A program made the position numbers and the translations under genes. Of a DNA stretch of 64,000 bases, positions 60,920 to 64,000 are shown piece by piece. Source of the stretch: Aquimarina intermedia (GTDB lineage Bacteria > Bacteroidota > Bacteroidia > Flavobacteriales > Flavobacteriaceae); NCBI RefSeq assembly GCF_008124785.1, contig NZ_VNHU01000011.1, positions 32,452-96,451 on the forward strand, written 5' to 3'. Numbering within the stretch: position 1 is the first letter of the stretch; every line of letters begins with the position of its first letter. Under the pieces are notes generated by a model. The model saw only the letters and a list, made by a program, of their open reading frames with translations. It searched no databases and was not told the origin of the DNA.

Positions 60920-61314
60920 GGGGTCGACTGGTTTTGACAGCGAGACTAATGAGATGGTAAGCACGTCGAGCGCTGGGATATAGCTCGTAAATATCATATT
61001 TCATCTTTTTTAAACGGCGAGAATAACTACGCCCTAGCTGCATAATCTGAATTTCAGTAGGATAATGCCTCGGTCTACAAGGTAGACAAGCAGGATACTC
61101 TTCAAAAGCCTTGGTTTATGGCGTTTGGTTTTGAGTATCGTAAAAGTAAACCTAGAAACCAAAGGGTCTTGATTTGGTTTTGAAATTAATTGAGAATAAG
61201 CTGTGCGTTGGTGGTTTTTGACCGGCAAGCAGACGAAAACCTAAACAGAAACTAAGCGTGTAGAAAGCTATTTGATTACTTGTTTGGACGAGGGTTCGAA
61301 TCCCTCCGACTCCA
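60920..61314 (+). ncRNA. ssrA: tmRNA (transfer-messenger RNA)
   Basis: Rescues stalled ribosomes by trans-translation. The tRNA-like ends pair: GGGGTCG (60920-60926) with CGACTCC (61307-61313), discriminator A61314, and a T-arm GGGTTCGAATCCC just before. The tag frame GENNYALAA* lies at 61016-61045 with resume codon GGC. Length about 395 nt. The genome reads CGA after the discriminator, so CCA is not encoded and must be added. A perfect terminator follows at 61350-61380. Confidence 0.95.
61016..61045 (+). other. tmRNA proteolysis tag reading frame (GENNYALAA)
   Basis: Nine sense codons GGC GAG AAT AAC TAC GCC and CTA GCT GCA, then TAA. The terminal ALAA is the usual ClpXP/Tsp degron. Confidence 0.92.
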
Positions 61315-61349
61315 CGATCAAGCGCAACTAGTTTGCGGATTAAAACATA

Positions 61350-61380
61350 AAAACTCGACAAGCTTGCTTGATCGAGTTTT
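61350..61380 (+). terminator. Terminator of ssrA
   Basis: AACTCGA-CAAGC-TT-GCTTG-A-TCGAGTT forms a 12-bp two-part stem followed by TTATTG. It begins 36 bp beyond the tmRNA 3' end. Confidence 0.85.
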
Positions 61381-61479
61381 ATTGTTTTTAGACGCCTGGA
61401 CTGCAAGGACAGCTAGTTGCATTTGCAGTACTAGAAGCATTAGGGATCAACCGAGTTAACCCACTCTCGACTCCACTAC

Positions 61480-61503
61480 AAACCTGCCACTTGGCAGGTT
61501 TTT
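61480..61503 (+). terminator. Second terminator downstream of ssrA
   Basis: Perfect nine-bp stem AAACCTGCC / GGCAGGTTT with a TTT tail. No transcript start between the two terminators is evident. Confidence 0.75.
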
Positions 61504-61579
61504 GTGTTTTCGGGGGATTCGGCAAACGCGCCCGCTGGCTCCTTCGCTAAATTGCGGGACGTTGTGTTTTCGGGGGATT
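61502..61579. repeat. Paired 18-bp direct repeats
   Basis: ttgtgttttcgggggatt at 61502-61519 and at 61562-61579, separated by 42 bp that include cgcgcccgctggctccttcg, a dispersed-repeat-like segment. Confidence 0.8.
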
Positions 61580-61733
61580 TGATCAATGTCTCAATCAGAT
61601 CACATATTTTTTTTTATAAAACAGAATAATAAAATAAGAAAACGAATGCATCTTACTTAAACTTATGCTACCTAAATAAACTGGCCATTACCTATTTATT
61701 TTTATCTTTATGAGTTTTAAAATGAAGTCTGTC

Positions 61734-63779
61734 ATGAAAAAAGCAATACTTTGCTCTTTAGCACTGTTCTCTCTCTTAACTATTCTTACAGCCCAAGAAA
61801 AGCTTACCACCTTTAAAGATCTGGATGTCTTTAAAATTCAATATGCTTCTGATCCTCAAATTGCTCCTGACGGAGATCAGATCGTATATCGACGTACAGG
61901 CTTTGATATTATGCATGATAAAAGCGTTGGAAACCTTTGGATACTCCAAGCAGATGGTACTGCTCATCGCAAATTAACCGCTAGAGAAGCGAGTGAATCT
62001 CAGCCTAGATGGTCCCCTAATGGCGATCGAATTGCTTTTGTGAGTAGTACCGATCAAGGTGCTGAAATTTTTATGTATTGGGTACAAACAGGGCAATATG
62101 CCAGAATATCACAACTGGAACGCTCACCTACATCGTTAACGTGGTCTTCTGATGGAACGCAACTCGCTTTTACCATGTTGGTTCCACAAAAACCTGTCGT
62201 ACTGGCCAAACTACCCCAAAAACCAAAAGGTGCCAAGTGGGCAGAAAAACCACGAATTACCAATCAATTAAAACATGAAGCTGATGGTCGTGGCCATTTG
62301 GAGCCCGGATTTTCTCATATTTTTGTGATTCCTGCCTCAGGTGGTTCTCCGCGCCAAATTACTGGTGGAAATTTTAATCATAGAAGTGGCTTATCATGGT
62401 CCCCTGACGGAAAACATATTTTATTTTCAGCGAATAGAAATGAGGATTGGGAACATGATTTTAGAAATAGCGAATTATACAAAGTATCCGTTACTGAAGG
62501 AACAATAACCACCTTAACAGATCGCAATGGTCCCGACTATGCTGCGGTTTTCTCTCCAGATGGAAATAAAATTGCATATCTAGGTTATGATGATAAAGTA
62601 CAAGCGTATCAACTTAATCAATTGTACCTTATGAATAGTGATGGAGCCGATAAAAAAGTAATTCAGGTTGCATTGGATAGAAATTTGAGTAACCTTCAAT
62701 GGGATGCAAAAGGAAATGGATTGTACTTTACTTATGATGACCAAGGTAACTCCAAAATAGGATATACCGATCTCGATGGAAAAGTCACTAAACTCGCTAA
62801 TAACCTAGGTGGAACATCCATTGGACGTCCTTATGCGGGAGGATCGTACAGTGTATCAAAGAAAGGTACTATTATCTATACACACACACGTCCCGAATAC
62901 CCTGCGGATATAGCCTTATTAAAACCAAAACAAAAAACACCCAAGTTACTGACTCGACTCAATGATCATTGGCTTTCGCATCGCACCTTGGGAAAAGTCG
63001 AAGAAGTGTGGTACGCTTCCTCTATTGATGGAAGAAAAATTCAAGGATGGCTTATAAAACCACCCAATTATGATGCTACTAAAGCATATCCTTTACTGGT
63101 AGAAAATCATGGAGGACCTATTCTTAATTACGGAGATCGTTTTTCTGCTGAGTTGCAACTCTATGCTGCTGCAGGTTATCTTGTTTTTTATCCAAATCCG
63201 AGAGGAAGTACCAGTTACGGAGAGGAATTCGGGAATTTACTTTATAACAATTATCCCGGCGAAGATTATAACGATGTGATGGACGGTGTTGACTATTTGA
63301 TTAAAACCGGTATTGCAGATAAAGAAGAACTCTATGTTACCGGTGGGAGTGCCGGTGGTATCATGACTGCTTGGATCATTGGTAAAAACAATCGGTTTAA
63401 AGCTGCGGTGGTAGCAAAACCTGTTATGAACTGGATTAGTAAAACATTGGTAGCCGATAATTATTATGGTTATGCTAACTACAGATATCCGGGGCAACCT
63501 TGGGAAAATATGGAAACTTATTGGAAATTCTCCCCCATATCTTTGGTGGGCAATATTGAAACACCGACGATGGTTATGGTTGGTATGAATGACTTGCGTA
63601 CACCCCCATCCGAAGCAAAACAATTGTATCACGCCTTAAAGCTTCGTAAGATAGAAACAGTGTTGGTTGAGATTCCCGGGGCATCCCATGGCATTGCGAA
63701 AAGACCGAGTCAATTAATTACCAAAGTTGCTCATACGCTGGCGTGGTTTGATAAATACCAGAAGAAAACAAAAGAATGA
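61734..63779 (+). CDS. S9-family prolyl oligopeptidase-like secreted peptidase
   Basis: 681 aa from ATG 61734, which directly opens the signal peptide MKKAILCSLALFSLLTILTA; upstream ATG 61710 adds eight residues. N-terminal beta-propeller with TolB-like repeats (ESQPRWSPNGDRIAFVSS, LTWSSDGTQLAFTM, LSWSPDGKHILFSA, AAVFSPDGNKIAYLG). C-terminal alpha/beta hydrolase: catalytic Ser in YVTGGSAGGIMTAW, Asp in VGMNDLRTPPSEA and His in PGASHGIAKRP. Acts in the periplasm or outside on proline-containing or other oligopeptides. Single gene. Confidence 0.94.
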   Translation: MKKAILCSLALFSLLTILTAQEKLTTFKDLDVFKIQYASDPQIAPDGDQIVYRRTGFDIMHDKSVGNLWILQADGTAHRKLTAREASESQPRWSPNGDRIAFVSSTDQGAEIFMYWVQTGQYARISQLERSPTSLTWSSDGTQLAFTMLVPQKPVVLAKLPQKPKGAKWAEKPRITNQLKHEADGRGHLEPGFSHIFVIPASGGSPRQITGGNFNHRSGLSWSPDGKHILFSANRNEDWEHDFRNSELYKVSVTEGTITTLTDRNGPDYAAVFSPDGNKIAYLGYDDKVQAYQLNQLYLMNSDGADKKVIQVALDRNLSNLQWDAKGNGLYFTYDDQGNSKIGYTDLDGKVTKLANNLGGTSIGRPYAGGSYSVSKKGTIIYTHTRPEYPADIALLKPKQKTPKLLTRLNDHWLSHRTLGKVEEVWYASSIDGRKIQGWLIKPPNYDATKAYPLLVENHGGPILNYGDRFSAELQLYAAAGYLVFYPNPRGSTSYGEEFGNLLYNNYPGEDYNDVMDGVDYLIKTGIADKEELYVTGGSAGGIMTAWIIGKNNRFKAAVVAKPVMNWISKTLVADNYYGYANYRYPGQPWENMETYWKFSPISLVGNIETPTMVMVGMNDLRTPPSEAKQLYHALKLRKIETVLVEIPGASHGIAKRPSQLITKVAHTLAWFDKYQKKTKE

Positions 63780-63853
63780 ATCTTGTTATAGCGCTTTCTC
63801 TTGTAACCTTATGTCAGGACGAGACATTTGAGAATTAAAAAAAGCCATCGTAA

Positions 63854-64000
63854 TGAAGTGCCCCCAAAAAGTTAGACACTATTTGGGGGTATTTTATGAG
63901 TAGATAAATCAAACATTCCAAAGATTTTAAATTTAAAGCAGTACAAAAGGTTTTAAGGAATAATTTAAGTATTACTGCTGTTAGTGATGAATTAGTTCTC
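63854..64000 (+). mobile_element. Left end of an IS3-family insertion sequence (cut by the window)
   Basis: Inverted-repeat-like start TGAAGTGCCCCCAAAAAGTT at 63854, followed by an internal palindrome CCCCCAAA...TTTGGGGG and then an OrfA-type transposase frame. The right end lies outside the window, so target duplication cannot be tested. Confidence 0.75.
63896..64000 (+). pseudogene. IS3-type transposase OrfA start, with an early stop codon
   Basis: ATG-AGT-AGA-TAA at 63896-63907, then the same frame continues as IKHSKDFKFKAVQKVLRNNL and SITAVSDELVL, the helix-turn-helix beginning of IS3-type OrfA (S-K-x(2)-F-K-x(2)-V-x(2)-V). TAA at 63905 would be AAA (Lys) in an intact copy. Either this copy is broken or translation starts later. 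Confidence 0.65.

Larger units (their letters stand above)
61381..61709. other. Non-coding region between ssrA and the S9 peptidase
   Basis: No gene seen. It contains a second strong hairpin terminator AAACCTGCC-actt-GGCAGGTTT (61480-61503) preceded by cgactccac (61468-61476), which repeats the tmRNA 3' end, and two copies of ttgtgttttcgggggatt at 61502-61519 and 61562-61579. The 64-84 codon minus-strand frames here cover tmRNA and are not genes. Confidence 0.6.

Noticed and set aside
61034..61406. 64- and 84-codon minus-strand frames over ssrA
   Set aside because: Antisense to tmRNA and its terminator.

Overview
The window reads as a chromosome segment of a marine-type member of the Flavobacteriaceae (Bacteroidota). 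Evidence: low G+C; promoters of the TAnnTTTG type; a tmRNA tag GENNYALAA; families typical of the group (DUF2911, DUF4920, DUF1684, DUF4197, DUF6261, a Lacal_2735-like protein, lipoproteins with short lipoboxes); and a DnaJ whose zinc-finger region keeps only two CxxCxGxG motifs. Gene order is mostly housekeeping with two accessory stretches.

Layout. 0-9.2 kb: a RetSat/CrtI-like oxidoreductase, DUF2911, Ohr, the GTPase MeaB, an RMD1/YagE-like protein, then a polyamine operon on the minus strand (arginine decarboxylase, agmatinase, deoxyhypusine-synthase-like enzyme, small acidic protein). 9.7-11.2 kb: a BCCT transporter. 11.3-17.3 kb: an accessory stretch of minus-strand genes (small lipoprotein pair, small membrane proteins, TPM-domain protein, accessory UvrD-like helicase, DUF3644/HEPN protein). 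The genes are separated by related attC-like spacers, so it looks like an integrase-less gene-cassette array. 17.8-20.4 kb: a repeat-rich zone with a 41-bp hairpin tandem array upstream of a DUF6261 gene, about 195-bp intergenic repeats and a 7-bp satellite.

20.4-37 kb: PBP1A, PAP2 phosphatase, OmpA-like protein, MATE exporter, M28 peptidase, PPK2, a sigma-54 response regulator without a DNA-binding domain, MscS, a NatAB-like ABC exporter and GrpE-DnaJ. 37-51 kb: YceI lipoprotein, SDR epimerase, MnmD, BCAT, a MazG-like pyrophosphohydrolase, an M49 peptidase, an SRPBCC-GyrI fusion, CrcB, a porin, an MFS transporter and an Lrp regulator. 51-64 kb: fused isobutyryl-CoA mutase IcmF, an MBL-fold lipoprotein with an internal 27-bp duplication, DUF4197, an alpha/beta hydrolase, a BtuF-like protein, a 38-aa membrane peptide, PyrF, a LYS1/AlaDH-like dehydrogenase, tmRNA, an S9 peptidase and the left end of an IS3-type element that runs off the window.

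Functional links: MeaB, IcmF and possibly the BtuF-like protein concern B12-dependent mutases. SpeA-SpeB-DHS form one polyamine pathway. GrpE-DnaJ are a co-chaperone pair. The ABC exporter, MscS, outer-membrane protein and response regulator are tightly packed (touching or overlapping ends) and probably one envelope-related operon. The most unusual items are the cassette-like array, the hairpin repeat/DUF6261 locus, the DHS-like enzyme and the headless sigma-54 activator. All family calls were made by reading motifs; no database search was run.
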